Assembly: GCA_963808725.1 (NCBI GenBank)
Contig: CAWEGO010000004.1
Coordinates: 124,001 to 188,000 of the forward strand
Source of the DNA: JAHFUA01 sp963808725
GTDB taxonomy: Bacteria > Acidobacteriota > Terriglobia > Terriglobales > Acidobacteriaceae
Direction: 5' to 3'
DNA length: 64,000 bases
Shown here: positions 33,695 to 43,457 of the stretch, in pieces
How positions within the stretch are numbered: the first letter of the stretch is position 1
Layout of the letters: every line of letters begins with the position of its first letter
Program-made: the position numbers and the translations under genes
Notes under the pieces: generated by a model
Seen by the model: only the letters and a program-made list of their open reading frames with translations
What the model was told of the DNA's origin: nothing
The model's database searches: none

Positions 33695-35854
33695 TCACAC
33701 AAGCTCTTCCGGCCGGATCGGCAACTGCCGGATGCGCTTCCCGGTCGCGGCAAAAATCGCGTTGCACACCGCTGGTGCAATCGGCGGCGTTCCGGGCTCT
33801 CCGATCCCGCCCGCAGGCTGATCGCTCGGCACGATGTGCACCTCGATCTTGGGCATCTCATTCACGCGGAGCATTTCGTAATCGTCGAAATTCCCTTGCT
33901 CCACACGCCCCTTGTTGATGGTGATTGCGCCTTTGAGCGCGGCCGTCAGCCCGAAAACGATTCCGCTCTGCATCTGCGCTTCAATGGTCAGCGGATTCAC
34001 CGTCCTCCCGCAATCCACCGCGCAAACCACGCGATGCACCCGCACCTGGCCACTTTTCTTGTCCACCGACACTTCGGCCACTTCCGCCACGTAGCTGCCA
34101 AACGAACTCAGCACTGCCATCCCGCGGTAGCGCCCGGCCGGCAGCGCTTCCCCCCAGCCCGCTTTCGTCGCCGCCAGTTCGAGCACACCCAGATGCCGCG
34201 GCGCTTTCTGAAGCAGCCGCCGCCGGAACTGATAGGGATCTTTTCCGCTGGCCGCCGCCAGCTCATCCACGAAGCACTCGCTGAAAAACGCGTTTTGCGA
34301 ATGTCCCACCGACCGCCAGAACCCCACCGGGATCCCGGTCTCCGTCAGTTGATAGTCCACCAGAATATTCGGAATGGCATACGGCAAGTCCGCCGCGCCT
34401 TCCACGCTGGATTCATCCAGCCCGTTCTTCACCGAGCCCGGAAAGAACCGCGACATGATCGAAGGGCAGGCGAGACGGTTCGACCACGCCACCGGCCAAC
34501 CTTCAGCATCCAGCCCGGCCTCGAACCGGCAGTACGACGCGGGCCGGTAGAAATCATGCTGCATGTCGTCCTCGCGCGACCACGTCACCTGCACCGGCAC
34601 GCCCGCGGCTTGCGAAATCTCCACCGCCTCGATCACAAAATCCTGCTCCGCTCTCCGCCCGAATCCTCCGCCGAGATACGTGGTGTGAATATTTACCTGC
34701 TCAGGCTTCAGCCCGGCGATCTTCGCCGCTGTCATCTGGTTGACGGTTTGAAATTGCGTCGGCGCCCAGACATCGCACCCGCCCCCGCGCACGTGTGCCG
34801 CGCAGTTCATCGGCTCCATCGTCGCGTGCGCCAGGAACGGCGCTTGGTACACGGCCTCGATTTTGTTCGCCGCGCTAGCCAATCCCGCCGTCACGTCGCC
34901 TTCCTTCCGCGCCACCGCCCCGCCCGGCTTGCTCGCTCCCTCCTCGAGCAACTTGCGGATGGCCGCGCTGGTTAGCGAAGCGTTCGGCCCTTCCGCCCAC
35001 TTGATTTCGAGCGCGTCCCGCCCCTGCATGGCCGACCAGGTGTTGTCCGCCACCACGGCCACTCCGCTCGAAATCTGCACTACGTGCTTCACACCGCGCA
35101 CGGCCTTTGCCTTGTCCGCATTGAAGCTCGCCACTTTCCCACCGATCACCGGACACCGCGCCACCACCGCGTGCAGCATTCCCGGCTGGCGCACGTCAAT
35201 CCCAAACTGCGCGCGCCCGCAAGTTTTGTCCGCCGAATCCAAGCGCTTCATGGCCTTGCCCACGATGCGGAATTGCTTCGGGTCCTTGAGCTTTACATCG
35301 CTCGGCACCGGCAATTTTCCAGCAGTTTCCGCAAGGCTACCGTAACTCAGGCGCTGTTTCGTCTGCGTGTGGATCACCTGGCTGTCTTGCGCACGGCACA
35401 CCGCCTTATCCACGCCCCATTTTTCGGCAGCCGCGGCGATCAACATCTCTCGCGCTAGCGCTCCGGCCGTCCGCAGCGGCGTCCACATCCCTCTCACACT
35501 CGTGCTCCCGCCCGTTCCCTGCAGTCCAAATACGGGGTTCGCGTATTCCTTCGCCGCCGGCGCAAACACCGTGCGAATCTTTTTCCAGTCGCACTCCAGA
35601 TCTTCGGCGATCAGCATGGAAAGCAACGTCACCACGCCTTGTCCCATCTCCGATTTGTCAATCACCAGCGTGACCGTATCGTCGGTTCCGATCCGGATCC
35701 ACGCGTTGGGTGCAAAGGGCGCCGCCTCAGCCGCTGCCGAAGCGCGCGCCTCCAGCCGATCCGGCAGATAGAATCCAATCACCAGCCCGGCCGCTCCCGC
35801 CGCTGCGCCCTTCAAGAATTCCCGGCGGTCCACTTTCATCGTCGCGCTGCTCAT
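33695..35854 (-). CDS. Molybdenum hydroxylase large subunit (isoquinoline 1-oxidoreductase beta-like)
   Basis: 719 residues, xanthine dehydrogenase family molybdopterin-binding subunit. A Tat signal is visible as DRREFLKGAAAGAAGLVIG, so the folded cofactor-loaded enzyme is exported. Landmarks are DKSEMGQGVVTLLSMLIAEDL, GLQGTGGSTSVRGMW, TTYLGGGFGRRAEQDFV, PVGFWRSVGHSQNAFFSE and the C-terminal GIGEPGTPPIAPAVCNAI. Substrates in the family are N-heterocycles or aldehydes. The start codon overlaps the stop of the iron-sulfur subunit (ATGA), so both subunits are coupled. No cytochrome subunit is next to it. Confidence 0.93.
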   Translation of the reverse strand: MSSATMKVDRREFLKGAAAGAAGLVIGFYLPDRLEARASAAAEAAPFAPNAWIRIGTDDTVTLVIDKSEMGQGVVTLLSMLIAEDLECDWKKIRTVFAPAAKEYANPVFGLQGTGGSTSVRGMWTPLRTAGALAREMLIAAAAEKWGVDKAVCRAQDSQVIHTQTKQRLSYGSLAETAGKLPVPSDVKLKDPKQFRIVGKAMKRLDSADKTCGRAQFGIDVRQPGMLHAVVARCPVIGGKVASFNADKAKAVRGVKHVVQISSGVAVVADNTWSAMQGRDALEIKWAEGPNASLTSAAIRKLLEEGASKPGGAVARKEGDVTAGLASAANKIEAVYQAPFLAHATMEPMNCAAHVRGGGCDVWAPTQFQTVNQMTAAKIAGLKPEQVNIHTTYLGGGFGRRAEQDFVIEAVEISQAAGVPVQVTWSREDDMQHDFYRPASYCRFEAGLDAEGWPVAWSNRLACPSIMSRFFPGSVKNGLDESSVEGAADLPYAIPNILVDYQLTETGIPVGFWRSVGHSQNAFFSECFVDELAAASGKDPYQFRRRLLQKAPRHLGVLELAATKAGWGEALPAGRYRGMAVLSSFGSYVAEVAEVSVDKKSGQVRVHRVVCAVDCGRTVNPLTIEAQMQSGIVFGLTAALKGAITINKGRVEQGNFDDYEMLRVNEMPKIEVHIVPSDQPAGGIGEPGTPPIAPAVCNAIFAATGKRIRQLPIRPEELV

Positions 35855-36393
35855 TCCGCACCTCCTGCAGCCGCGCCCACGGCGGCCGACTTATCCAGCG
35901 TCATCGCTGCCGGCAACTCTTTGTGCCGCGCGGACGCCGCATGCATCTGTGCCGCGCGGTGAATGGCTTCGCGAATGCGTTGATAAGTACCGCAGCGGCA
36001 GATGTTCCCGCTCATGGCGTCGTCAAGCTCCGCTTCGGTGGGCCGTGGGTTTTTCGCCAGCAGCGCCGCCGCGGACATGATTTGCCCGGACTGGCAGTAG
36101 CCGCACTGCGGCACGTCCAGCTCGATCCACGCTTTCTGCACGGGATGGCTCACGTCGGCCGAGAGTCCCTCGATCGTGGTCACCTTCTTGCCGGCGGCTT
36201 CTGAAACCGGCGTGACACACGACCGCGTTGCTTCGCCGTCAATATGCACGGTGCACGCCCCGCACAGCGCCATCCCGCACCCAAATTTCGTTCCCGTCAG
36301 ATTCAACGTGTCGCGCAACACCCAAAGCAGGGGCATCTGCGGATCAACGTCCACGCTCTGCGCTTTCCCGTTCAACGTAAACTGAATTGCCAT
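35851..36393 (-). CDS. (2Fe-2S)-binding small subunit of a molybdenum hydroxylase
   Basis: 180 residues. The plant-type [2Fe-2S] domain has CGMALCGACTVHIDGEATRSC, and the second [2Fe-2S] domain has CGYCQSGQIMSAAALL and CRCGTYQRIREAI. Together they carry electrons from the molybdopterin subunit encoded directly downstream. The family usually ends near HRAA; a further 28 residues rich in Ala follow here. AGGAGG lies upstream of the ATG. 36394-36670 upstream holds no gene that I can support; the promoter is presumably there. Confidence 0.94.
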   Translation of the reverse strand: MAIQFTLNGKAQSVDVDPQMPLLWVLRDTLNLTGTKFGCGMALCGACTVHIDGEATRSCVTPVSEAAGKKVTTIEGLSADVSHPVQKAWIELDVPQCGYCQSGQIMSAAALLAKNPRPTEAELDDAMSGNICRCGTYQRIREAIHRAAQMHAASARHKELPAAMTLDKSAAVGAAAGGAE

Positions 36394-36670
36394 GCGGGCC
36401 TCCTGCGAAGTCTTTCCTTTCGCGGCGGTATTATCTCTCTTTCTTTCCCGTGCAGAAAACCAACACGATCAGCACCAGCGTGAGAGAAACACGGCCCGCC
36501 ATTTTTGCACCCCTTTGGGATCCGGATTATCAGGTACGGCGAACCCCGGACTGGGGCGGGCTGGAAGAGGAAATCGAGGTGTGCGCGAGACGGGCGGCTA
36601 GCGGCGGCTCAGCCCGCGGTTCGCTTAGGTGTGACTGGCCTCGAGCGCAATTCTGCTTTGTCGCTCAAGG

Positions 36671-36895
36671 CTACCCGCTAGCCGAATGGCTGACCCCATG
36701 GCGTGAGCGCCAGTAGAGAGGCGCCAGGATGCTGGTGTTGAGAACTTCCTCTTCGGCTTGCAGCCAATCGCTGAGAGCCGAGCCGGCGGCGTCCCGGCGT
36801 TCCTCGTAGAGCTGGTGAGCGCGGAGGCGAATCTTCCTCTCGATCAGGTCCAGCATGAGCCTCTGCGGTTCTCGCGTATACGTCCCCTTATCCAC
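36671..36895 (-). CDS. DUF2934 domain small protein
   Basis: 74 residues. The DUF2934 core is visible: IRLRAHQLYEERRDAAGSALSDWLQAEEEV, a short helical module frequent in Acidobacteriota and Proteobacteria with unknown role. GAGGA precedes the ATG at about 10 nt; an internal Met (MLDLIERKIR) is an alternative start. It lies alone between the molybdenum hydroxylase and the diguanylate cyclase. Confidence 0.75.
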   Translation of the reverse strand: MDKGTYTREPQRLMLDLIERKIRLRAHQLYEERRDAAGSALSDWLQAEEEVLNTSILAPLYWRSRHGVSHSASG

Positions 36896-37055
36896 GGCTA
36901 TTCCTCAATATTGATCTCAATAAAATTCTACGCGAGCGCTGTTAACAGAGGATGAAATGAAATCCGGCGCGGATTACGAAAGGGAATGCATCACTGTTCT
37001 TCGTTACTCACGTAATCGCCGATCCTCTGCCGCTGCTTGAAGAATCGCTGCAGCA

Positions 37056-38015
37056 ATGCCGATGACGAAGAGACGGCTGGGCAAGAGCGAGTTTTCTGCC
37101 CGAAGTCGGCGGCGAATGAGTCAGAGAATCACCTCCCAGCAGAGAATCGCGGCGATTCTGCTGCGCAAAGACGCGGCAGCGTTCTACACCAGGACGCCCC
37201 TGCAGTTTCTGATCGCCCTGCTGGGGATCGTGTTCATCTCCGAGACGCTGGTCATGTTTCTGCTCCCCGTGCTGTTTCCCAAGGGCGCTAATGAAGCGCT
37301 GGTAGCGCTGGCGGACGCGGGGCTGCTTACCCTCATGATCTCTCCGGCGGTATGGCTGCTGCAGGTGCGGCCGCTGCGCGCCGACGCCCACCGGTTGGCC
37401 GATTTGAACCGGGAATTGAGCGCCGAAGTGGGCGCGCGCGTCGAACTCGAACAACGGCTGACGCGCCAGGCCTTCCACGACCCTTTGACCGGTTTGCCGA
37501 ATCGCGCTTTCTTCCTCCAGGAGCTGGAGCGCACGCTGGCTCGCCAGCAGCGCCAACCCCGGCGCCGCTCCACCGTGCTGTTCATCGATCTCAACCGCTT
37601 CAAATCGGTGAACGACCGATTGGGCCACGGCGCCGGTGATCAGGTGCTGGTGGAAGTGGCGCGCAGGCTCGAAAGGACGGTCCGCCCCGGCGACATCGTG
37701 GCCCGGCTGGGGGGTGACGAGTTCACCGTGCTGCTCGACAACCTCGAGCAGGCTGGGCACGCAGCCAAAGTGGCGGAGCGGATCCTGGAGCAGTTGCGGC
37801 AGCCTTTTTCGGTGCAAGAACCGCAGGCGGGAGACGACGTGCAACACCACACCGTGCACGTCTCGGCCAGCATCGGATTCGCCGGTGGCGAGGTTACCTA
37901 CGAACGCGCGGAGGCCCTGCTCCACGACGCCGACATGGCGATGTACCGGGCCAAGGCCAGAGGCACCGGCCAGTTCGAGATCTCCGCGCCCGCGGCGGCG
38001 CGAGGATCCTGTTGA
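37056..38015 (+). CDS. Membrane diguanylate cyclase (GGDEF)
   Basis: 319 residues from the ATG at 37056 (37062 and 37116 are alternatives; no clear ribosome-binding site). A basic N-terminus precedes two membrane helices (about 48-73 and 84-104). A short coiled coil then leads to a GGDEF domain containing DPLTGLPNRAFF, LFIDLNRFKSVND and the intact RLGGDEF. The inhibitory I-site RPGD stands five residues before GGDEF, so product feedback by c-di-GMP is likely. It converges on a PilZ protein, a potential c-di-GMP receptor, with 27 nt between the stop codons. Confidence 0.93.
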   Translation: MPMTKRRLGKSEFSARSRRRMSQRITSQQRIAAILLRKDAAAFYTRTPLQFLIALLGIVFISETLVMFLLPVLFPKGANEALVALADAGLLTLMISPAVWLLQVRPLRADAHRLADLNRELSAEVGARVELEQRLTRQAFHDPLTGLPNRAFFLQELERTLARQQRQPRRRSTVLFIDLNRFKSVNDRLGHGAGDQVLVEVARRLERTVRPGDIVARLGGDEFTVLLDNLEQAGHAAKVAERILEQLRQPFSVQEPQAGDDVQHHTVHVSASIGFAGGEVTYERAEALLHDADMAMYRAKARGTGQFEISAPAAARGSC

Positions 38016-38042
38016 ACGCTGCTTCCTGTAGCGGCTTCCTGT

Positions 38043-38873
38043 TCAGTGCACCAGGCGCACGTGGATGGTGGGAAGCATGCCCTCGATCCGGCTGACAATC
38101 CGGCTAGAGAGCCGCTCGGCCTTGCGCGCCGACTCCCGCTGCTCGGCGGCGCGGAGCGTGATCATCTCGCCTACCACCGCGGCCAGCACCGGGAGCGTGC
38201 TCAGGTCCCGTTCGTCGAAGGCGCCCAGCTCGCTGGAGAAGATCTCCAAGTGTCCGACGATGCGCTCGCTTTCATAGATGGGCGCCGCCACCGTGGAGCG
38301 GATGGTCAGCCCTTCTTCCTGCGAAGAATAGAAGCGCTTCTCGGGAGCGGCCAGGGTGATGGCCACGCCGCGTGCCCCGGTCAGCATACGGGCCAAGTCC
38401 GCCATCAGATCCAGGGCCGCCGGCCAGCCGCCGGCGACGCGCATGAACTCCCGCCCCGCGTTCCAACTGCGGCTCTTCGCCATCCCGGCGCGCACCCGCC
38501 GCGCCAGCGATTGGGAGAGCTTGGCGAAGCGTATGCCCGCCTCCGCCGAATCGTTCGCCCAAGCCACCACCCCGGAGGTGCGGATGGGCGCCCGCGACCC
38601 TGGCAGGTGGAACTCGAGCCACAGGGTGGCGCCGGGCTGCACGGGATGGCCCAGCGCCTGCACCCGCATTCCGCCTTCGCCGATGTTGACCACCAGCGCG
38701 GCGTTCTTCTCATCGATGTGGACGGTGGTAGGGCGTTGCGACGCGATCCGTACGCGCAGGTGGCGGCGCCGTTCCGTTTTGAGAACGGAATCGTCGCCCG
38801 ACGCCGCGCCACGGGCGTTCTCGGTCAGCAACTCGTCCAGGGTTTGAATGGCCAATGGATTCGGCCCCCGCAA
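38043..38873 (-). CDS. PilZ-GAF protein, putative c-di-GMP receptor
   Basis: 276 residues. The N-terminal PilZ domain has RRRHLRVRI (RxxxR) and NIGEGGMRV in the D/NxSxxG position, with Gly-Glu instead of Ser. A GAF-like domain follows (about 140-255) with VAAPIYESERIVGHLEIFSSELGAFDERDLSTLPVLAAVVGEMI. The start appears to be a TTG at 38873. Convergent arrangement with the diguanylate cyclase suggests they belong to one signalling pair. Confidence 0.8.
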   Translation of the reverse strand: MRGPNPLAIQTLDELLTENARGAASGDDSVLKTERRRHLRVRIASQRPTTVHIDEKNAALVVNIGEGGMRVQALGHPVQPGATLWLEFHLPGSRAPIRTSGVVAWANDSAEAGIRFAKLSQSLARRVRAGMAKSRSWNAGREFMRVAGGWPAALDLMADLARMLTGARGVAITLAAPEKRFYSSQEEGLTIRSTVAAPIYESERIVGHLEIFSSELGAFDERDLSTLPVLAAVVGEMITLRAAEQRESARKAERLSSRIVSRIEGMLPTIHVRLVH

Positions 38874-38972
38874 ACAGGCTCACGTGCCCTGCCGGAGACA
38901 GGACTCGTGAGGGACCAAACTTAAAGCTTCAGACGAATTCTTCCCGCTAAGTCACTCACGCGAGGCGGCTGG

Positions 38973-39189
38973 TTACGGCCATATCGGCTTGGTGTCGGTG
39001 ACCGCCGCAACCGCCGACGGCTTGGCCTGCACAGTGGGATAGGTGCGTACCGGGGGCGGAGCCACTTGCACTTCGCCCGACAGCTCCTCCTCCAGCAGCG
39101 GAGCCACGACGCGCAGGGCCTGGATTTCCTTCTTCAAGCGCTCGATCTCCGTCTCCTTCTGCCGCAGGAACGTCATAGATGTTTTTCAT
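38973..39189 (-). pseudogene. Small coiled-coil protein gene broken by a 1-nt frameshift
   Basis: The ATG at 39189 has GAGG 6 nt upstream and reads MKNIYDV, then the frame fails. One base later the frame reads LRQKETEIERLKKEIQALRVVAPLLEEEL, which continues to a stop at 38973. Deleting one C gives MKNIYDVLRQKETEIERLKKEI, the layout I recall for a common acidobacterial coiled-coil protein. The downstream frame also has an ATG (39176) but no ribosome-binding site. Either a pseudogene or a sequencing error. Confidence 0.6.
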
Positions 39190-39333
39190 GGCTAGCCTCG
39201 AAAACACACGGGGATCATCAGAAATTGGGGATTGGCCACTTTTACTCTGGTTCGGGTACGTTGTCAAAGCGGTTTTTAGGCACAGGTTCCCAGCCGGTTA
39301 ACCCGTGGCCTGGCAGCTCGGGTGCACGGCCTT

Positions 39334-39753
39334 TTAGAGGCCACGCGATTGCCAATACTCACGGAAGGCGCGCACCTGGTTGCCGTAGAAATCGGCAAAG
39401 AACATGCCCGCCAGTTCCCGCCGCCGGCCGCTGGCGCGATCGCGGTAGGCACAGCTCCACTCGGCAATCAGGATATATCCGGTGTGCAGGGAGTTCGTAA
39501 CCGTGAAGCGGATGTCGTCCTGCCCGGCGGTCGCTGCGGCCCAGTAATCGTGGATGGCTTCACGGCCGATGATGGGCTCGCCGAATGGATTTTCCTTGTA
39601 GCGGGCGTCGCGGGTGAAGAGGCTGGCTGCCAGATCGGCGTCCCGCGTCTCCCAGGCCTTCTTGTACTTCTCCAGGAACTCGGTTGCGTCACTGGCGTGC
39701 AAGGTTAATTGTGGCCCCGGCTTCCGAGCGGTGGCAGTTGCGGATTTTGGCAT
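39334..39753 (-). CDS. SnoaL-like/NTF2-fold protein
   Basis: 139 residues from the ATG at 39753, with GGAGG upstream. An NTF2-like cone fold is suggested by FLEKYKKAWETRDADLAASLFTRDARYKENPFGEPIIGREAIHDYW, and the conserved end SGRRRELAGMFFADFYGNQVRAFREYW. Such proteins are ketosteroid-isomerase-like; many are uncharacterised. It stands alone, so no pathway can be assigned. Confidence 0.8.
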   Translation of the reverse strand: MPKSATATARKPGPQLTLHASDATEFLEKYKKAWETRDADLAASLFTRDARYKENPFGEPIIGREAIHDYWAAATAGQDDIRFTVTNSLHTGYILIAEWSCAYRDRASGRRRELAGMFFADFYGNQVRAFREYWQSRGL

Positions 39754-39832
39754 GGCAATCCTCCCTCTCTGCACCCTTCATGGTAGCAGTTTCGGCGGCG
39801 GGAGACCCGGCAGGCTGCCTTCGGCCAAATAC

Positions 39833-39900
39833 GCCACGGATTTGCACGGATAACTAGGGACCTTGTTCCGATCTATTTTTGATCCGTGGGAATCCGTGGC
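39833..39900. repeat. Dispersed inverted repeat, GCCACGGATT family, copy 2
   Basis: The left arm GCCACGGATTTGCACGGAT pairs with the right arm ATCCGTGGGAATCCGTGGC. Related to copy 1 at 3215-3296. It lies 14 nt beyond the end of the TPR membrane gene. Confidence 0.8.
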
Positions 39901-39914
39901 CGATCTTCTCTGCG

Positions 39915-42188
39915 CTACGGCTTCAGACCTGGCTGGATCGCTGCTGCCCGATCCCGCGCCCGTTGCGCATCCTGGGAGCGCCGCTCGCGGTCATAGAGGC
40001 GCGCCAGATCCAGCCAATCGAGAGCGCTATCGGGAGCCAGCCGCACCGTCTCTTCCTGAAACGAGATGGCGCGCTGCACGTCTCCCAGCTCGCTCCAGGC
40101 GCGCGCGCGACCGCCCGCCAGGTGGGCCAGGAAGGAGTTGTCGCCGGCCCGGTCCGATGGTGATCGCAGGCTGGCACTGCGGTCGAAGGCACGCAGGGCC
40201 TGGCGCGGCTGCTGCGCATCCAGTTCAGCGTATCCCAGCGAGAGCAGCTCGCGATCGGGCAGGCGCAGCAGGTCGGCTGCCCGCTGCCATGCCTTGATCT
40301 CATCCTGCAACCGGCCTTCCCGATGGTAGACCACGCCCAGAGCCGACCAGGTCGCTCCATTCGCCTCGAGTGCGGCGGACCAGAGATACTCCCGCTGGGC
40401 GCTCTTCAGATCGCCGGCCTCTTCGAGCAGCTTGCCGCGCAGGAAGTGAACAAAGGCGCTGTCCTCGACAATGCCCAGGGCTTGCGTGGTCGCCGCGAAG
40501 GCCTCGGAGTTCCGCCCCAGCGCGTGCAGAACCGCGGCGGCGTTGGCCCACTGATTGAACGCCTGGCTGTCGTGGCCTTGGGGAGCGGTGCGGGGCAGGG
40601 AAGTCTTGGCGCAATCGATCTCGAGGCGCTGGACCAGGCTGGCATTCGACGGGCTGCGCCGCACAAAGACCGCCGAGACCTCGTCCAGATAGACCGGCCG
40701 CCAGGTGGGGCTGGCGCAGAACTGCCGCAGCACCGGGAAAAGCTCCAACCCGTTGTAGCGCGCCAGCGGAACGATGATGGCATTGATGTCATACTGCTCG
40801 GCCTCGCGCTGCCACTCCGGTGAATCCGGCGGAGTGGACATCAGTTGCTGGTTGCGCTCGAACAATTGCGGGCCGAAGGGGAGGATGCGCCCATCGATGT
40901 AGTCCGGATACTTCGGGCCCAGCCGCCAGGTGAGGTATCCACCTTCATTAAAACTGTTGAACATGCGTCCGGGGACGTTTTCGCGCTCCATGAACGCGGC
41001 GGCGTCCGTGGGGAACCACCACGAGAGTCCCCAGCCGAAGGTGCTGAGGTTGGTGCTGCCGAGGTAGCTGCGATTGCTCACCAGGTCGCCCGCGCGCAGG
41101 CAGGCCAGCCCCACCACGCAATAGGCCAGGCCGATCACGGCGAATGATCCGAGCCTGGTTTGTCGGATCCTCTCCCAGCGTCCGGCGAGCGCCGACGCAA
41201 GCACCGCGCCCCCGACCACCACCACCACTTCGGCGAAGAGAGCCTGGAAGCGGATGTGCCGGATCGCCATCAGCGCCGCGCCGCTCAGCAGCACCGCCGC
41301 TCCCAGTTGTCGCCGCCACAACGCCAGCAGCAGAGCCACGGCGGCCACCAGCAACAGCACGTAAAACGCGCCGTCGGGATTGCGCAGGGAGAAGCTCATG
41401 CTGGCCAGAGTCCAATTCAGCCGCGCCGGCACCCACTCGCTGATCGACTGCGTGAGCGCGGCGGTGGCGCGTTCCTGTCGCAGCAGGGCGTGATAGATTC
41501 CCGCTCCCCAGGGATTGACCACGGTGGCGGCGACGGTGGCCAGCAGCCACGGCCAGGCGTAGCGCAGGCGATCCGCGGCTGCCCGGCGGCGCTCCGGCCA
41601 CACCATCTCCAGCACTTCCACCAGGACATATCCGCCCATGAGCCCCAACCCCGCCGCGAATCCCCGGTGGAGATTCACCCAGGCGATCATCAGCAGAGGC
41701 AGCAACCATAGGCGTGCGCGACCGGTCTCATGCTGCCGCCACAGCACCGTGAGGAATGCGGCGAACAGCACTATGGTGAACATCTCGGCGCGCGGCCCGG
41801 TGCGCAGTACGATCACGGGGATGGCGAGAATGGCTAGCGCGGCGGCGAGCGCCGATCGTCTCCAGATCAGCAAGGCGACCGTCCCCGCGCAGGCGGCGGC
41901 TCCCAGCCACGTCAGCAGCGCGTACTTCCCGACCCGATATGCGGCATAGAAGAGCAGTCCCGAGCCTACCGAGTAGATCCAGGGCTGCCCCTGCGCGGTG
42001 TAGGAGAAGACGTCGCTGGAAGGGATCTGGCGGTGCTGCGCGATCCATCGCCCGGTCGCCATTTGCCATCCGAAGTCGTAATCCATGATGGTGCGCAGGC
42101 CGGCCAGCAGCGCATACGCCAGCGCTGCCACGCCAACAACCAGGAATAACTGCCGCGCCAAGGCGGGGTTCGACCCGGAGCTGGCCAT
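39915..42188 (-). CDS. Polytopic membrane protein with C-terminal TPR repeats
   Basis: 757 residues. About ten to twelve membrane helices fill residues 12-375 (FLVVGVAALAYALLAGL, LLTWLGAAACAGTVALLIW, and others), with a large loop containing DYDFGWQMATGRWIAQH, a pattern seen in GT-C-like membrane glycosyltransferases and their relatives. A periplasmic segment (FNSFNEGGYLTWRLGPKYPDYIDGR) follows, and from about 555 several TPR helices (AFNQWANAAAVLHALGRNSEAFAATTQALG). Function unknown; a role in envelope assembly is a guess. Gene context gives no partner. Confidence 0.8.
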   Translation of the reverse strand: MASSGSNPALARQLFLVVGVAALAYALLAGLRTIMDYDFGWQMATGRWIAQHRQIPSSDVFSYTAQGQPWIYSVGSGLLFYAAYRVGKYALLTWLGAAACAGTVALLIWRRSALAAALAILAIPVIVLRTGPRAEMFTIVLFAAFLTVLWRQHETGRARLWLLPLLMIAWVNLHRGFAAGLGLMGGYVLVEVLEMVWPERRRAAADRLRYAWPWLLATVAATVVNPWGAGIYHALLRQERATAALTQSISEWVPARLNWTLASMSFSLRNPDGAFYVLLLVAAVALLLALWRRQLGAAVLLSGAALMAIRHIRFQALFAEVVVVVGGAVLASALAGRWERIRQTRLGSFAVIGLAYCVVGLACLRAGDLVSNRSYLGSTNLSTFGWGLSWWFPTDAAAFMERENVPGRMFNSFNEGGYLTWRLGPKYPDYIDGRILPFGPQLFERNQQLMSTPPDSPEWQREAEQYDINAIIVPLARYNGLELFPVLRQFCASPTWRPVYLDEVSAVFVRRSPSNASLVQRLEIDCAKTSLPRTAPQGHDSQAFNQWANAAAVLHALGRNSEAFAATTQALGIVEDSAFVHFLRGKLLEEAGDLKSAQREYLWSAALEANGATWSALGVVYHREGRLQDEIKAWQRAADLLRLPDRELLSLGYAELDAQQPRQALRAFDRSASLRSPSDRAGDNSFLAHLAGGRARAWSELGDVQRAISFQEETVRLAPDSALDWLDLARLYDRERRSQDAQRARDRAAAIQPGLKP

Positions 42189-42319
42189 TGTGCGCCGCTT
42201 GCGGCGCCGCGGGTTGGGCTCGGTTTTCGTGGTGCTCCACGATTCCGTTGTCTAGAGGCGAGTCATTCTACAACTACGTGGATTTTCAGGACGGCGCTGG
42301 TACTGCACACGCTTACCGA

Positions 42320-43457
42320 CTAATCGGTTCCGTGCGGGCCATGGTCTGATTCGATCTCGATAGAGTCCGTGCCAAAGAAGGATCTCTTGCCGCCCGGCAC
42401 CGAGACCTGCCCGGTCACGAGTAGCGTCGTGCCGTCATCGTCGAAGTGTCGTTGTTCCGCGACGTAAAAACGGCAGACCAGATCCGGGAAGGTGTCGCCA
42501 TTCACGTCCTCCACACGACAGCTCTGCGGTGCCGTGGGGTGGTGTCGGTCGCCCGCGGGGAACAAGCGGAGGGTGCGCGGCAGGATGTTCCCAGCATCGA
42601 AGGCCGCCGATCCCAGGATAGCGACCGTAATACTGTTTTCGAAATCCCAGCCCCAGTGGCCGTAGGAGCTTTTTGCAATATCCATCTTTACCGGCAGGCA
42701 CTTGCCGGCTTGCCCGGCAGTGAAAATAGCGGCAATCTCTTGCGATTGAAGGGCGCGCTCGAAGATACTCGGTCTCGTCAACCTCGCCAGTGAAATGATG
42801 ATCCTCGAGACAGATAGCGCTGCTGCAGTTTGGGTTGTAATCGCCGAAGAACAAGTCGTTGGTGACGTCGGTGCCAGCGCTCAGGCCATAAGCAATGGAG
42901 GTGGTGGCAGGGGTGCCGGTTCCGACTTCAGTTCCATCCAGAAATAAACGCACCGCGGTCTGGTCATAGGTTCCGGCAATGTGGTGCCACGTCCCATCCC
43001 AAACTCCGGTACCGGCGTCCGGCGATACGTTGACGTTCGTCCCATCGAAAACATAAAACTGCAGCCCGCCCGACGCGCCGGTGTAGAGCGCGTAGGAACT
43101 CTCCTGCTCGTCCAGCGCACCTTTGGAGACGATGTATTTGGCCAGTCCTGGCGACCCGGCCGCGTTGACCCAGGCGTCCACCGTGATCTGGGCGGGCTCG
43201 AGGCTGGCGCTGCGCGGCACCTGCACAAACTGGCTTCCATTGAAGCTGAAAGCATCGGCCACTTCTCCCGGGGCGTAGGAAACCAGGGAGCTGGTGAGCC
43301 CGTCGTTGAGGCCGAAATAATCGAGCGTGGTGCCGTCGGCGGTCCACCAGGAAATCATCCCTTGAGGCGGGGGCACGCACGTCTGACTATAGGCATGAGG
43401 AACGGCCAAACCGATCAGGAGCAGCAACTGGCCCAGGGCCCTAAACTTCAGCTTCAT
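42320..43457 (-). pseudogene. Secreted LamG-domain protein split by a frameshift
   Basis: A signal peptide (MKLKFRALGQLLLLIGLAVPHAYS) leads into a LamG/concanavalin-like domain: ISWWTADGTTLDYFGLNDG, AFSFNGSQFVQVPRSASL, GVWDGTWHHIAGTYD, then FTGEVDE near 42785. One base later the natural continuation SIFERALQSQEIAAIFTAGQAGKC is in the next frame, and runs through ITVAILGSAAFDAG, CRVEDVNGDTFPDLVCRF to a stop at 42320. The first frame instead runs on to 42435 as junk. A 1-nt insertion around 42766-42775 explains this. Original product about 379 residues, probably a surface adhesion or binding protein. Confidence 0.75.

Noticed and set aside
33573..33767. Minus-strand frame with RRDSNPRP antisense to tRNA-Asp
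   Set aside because: Same artefact as above.
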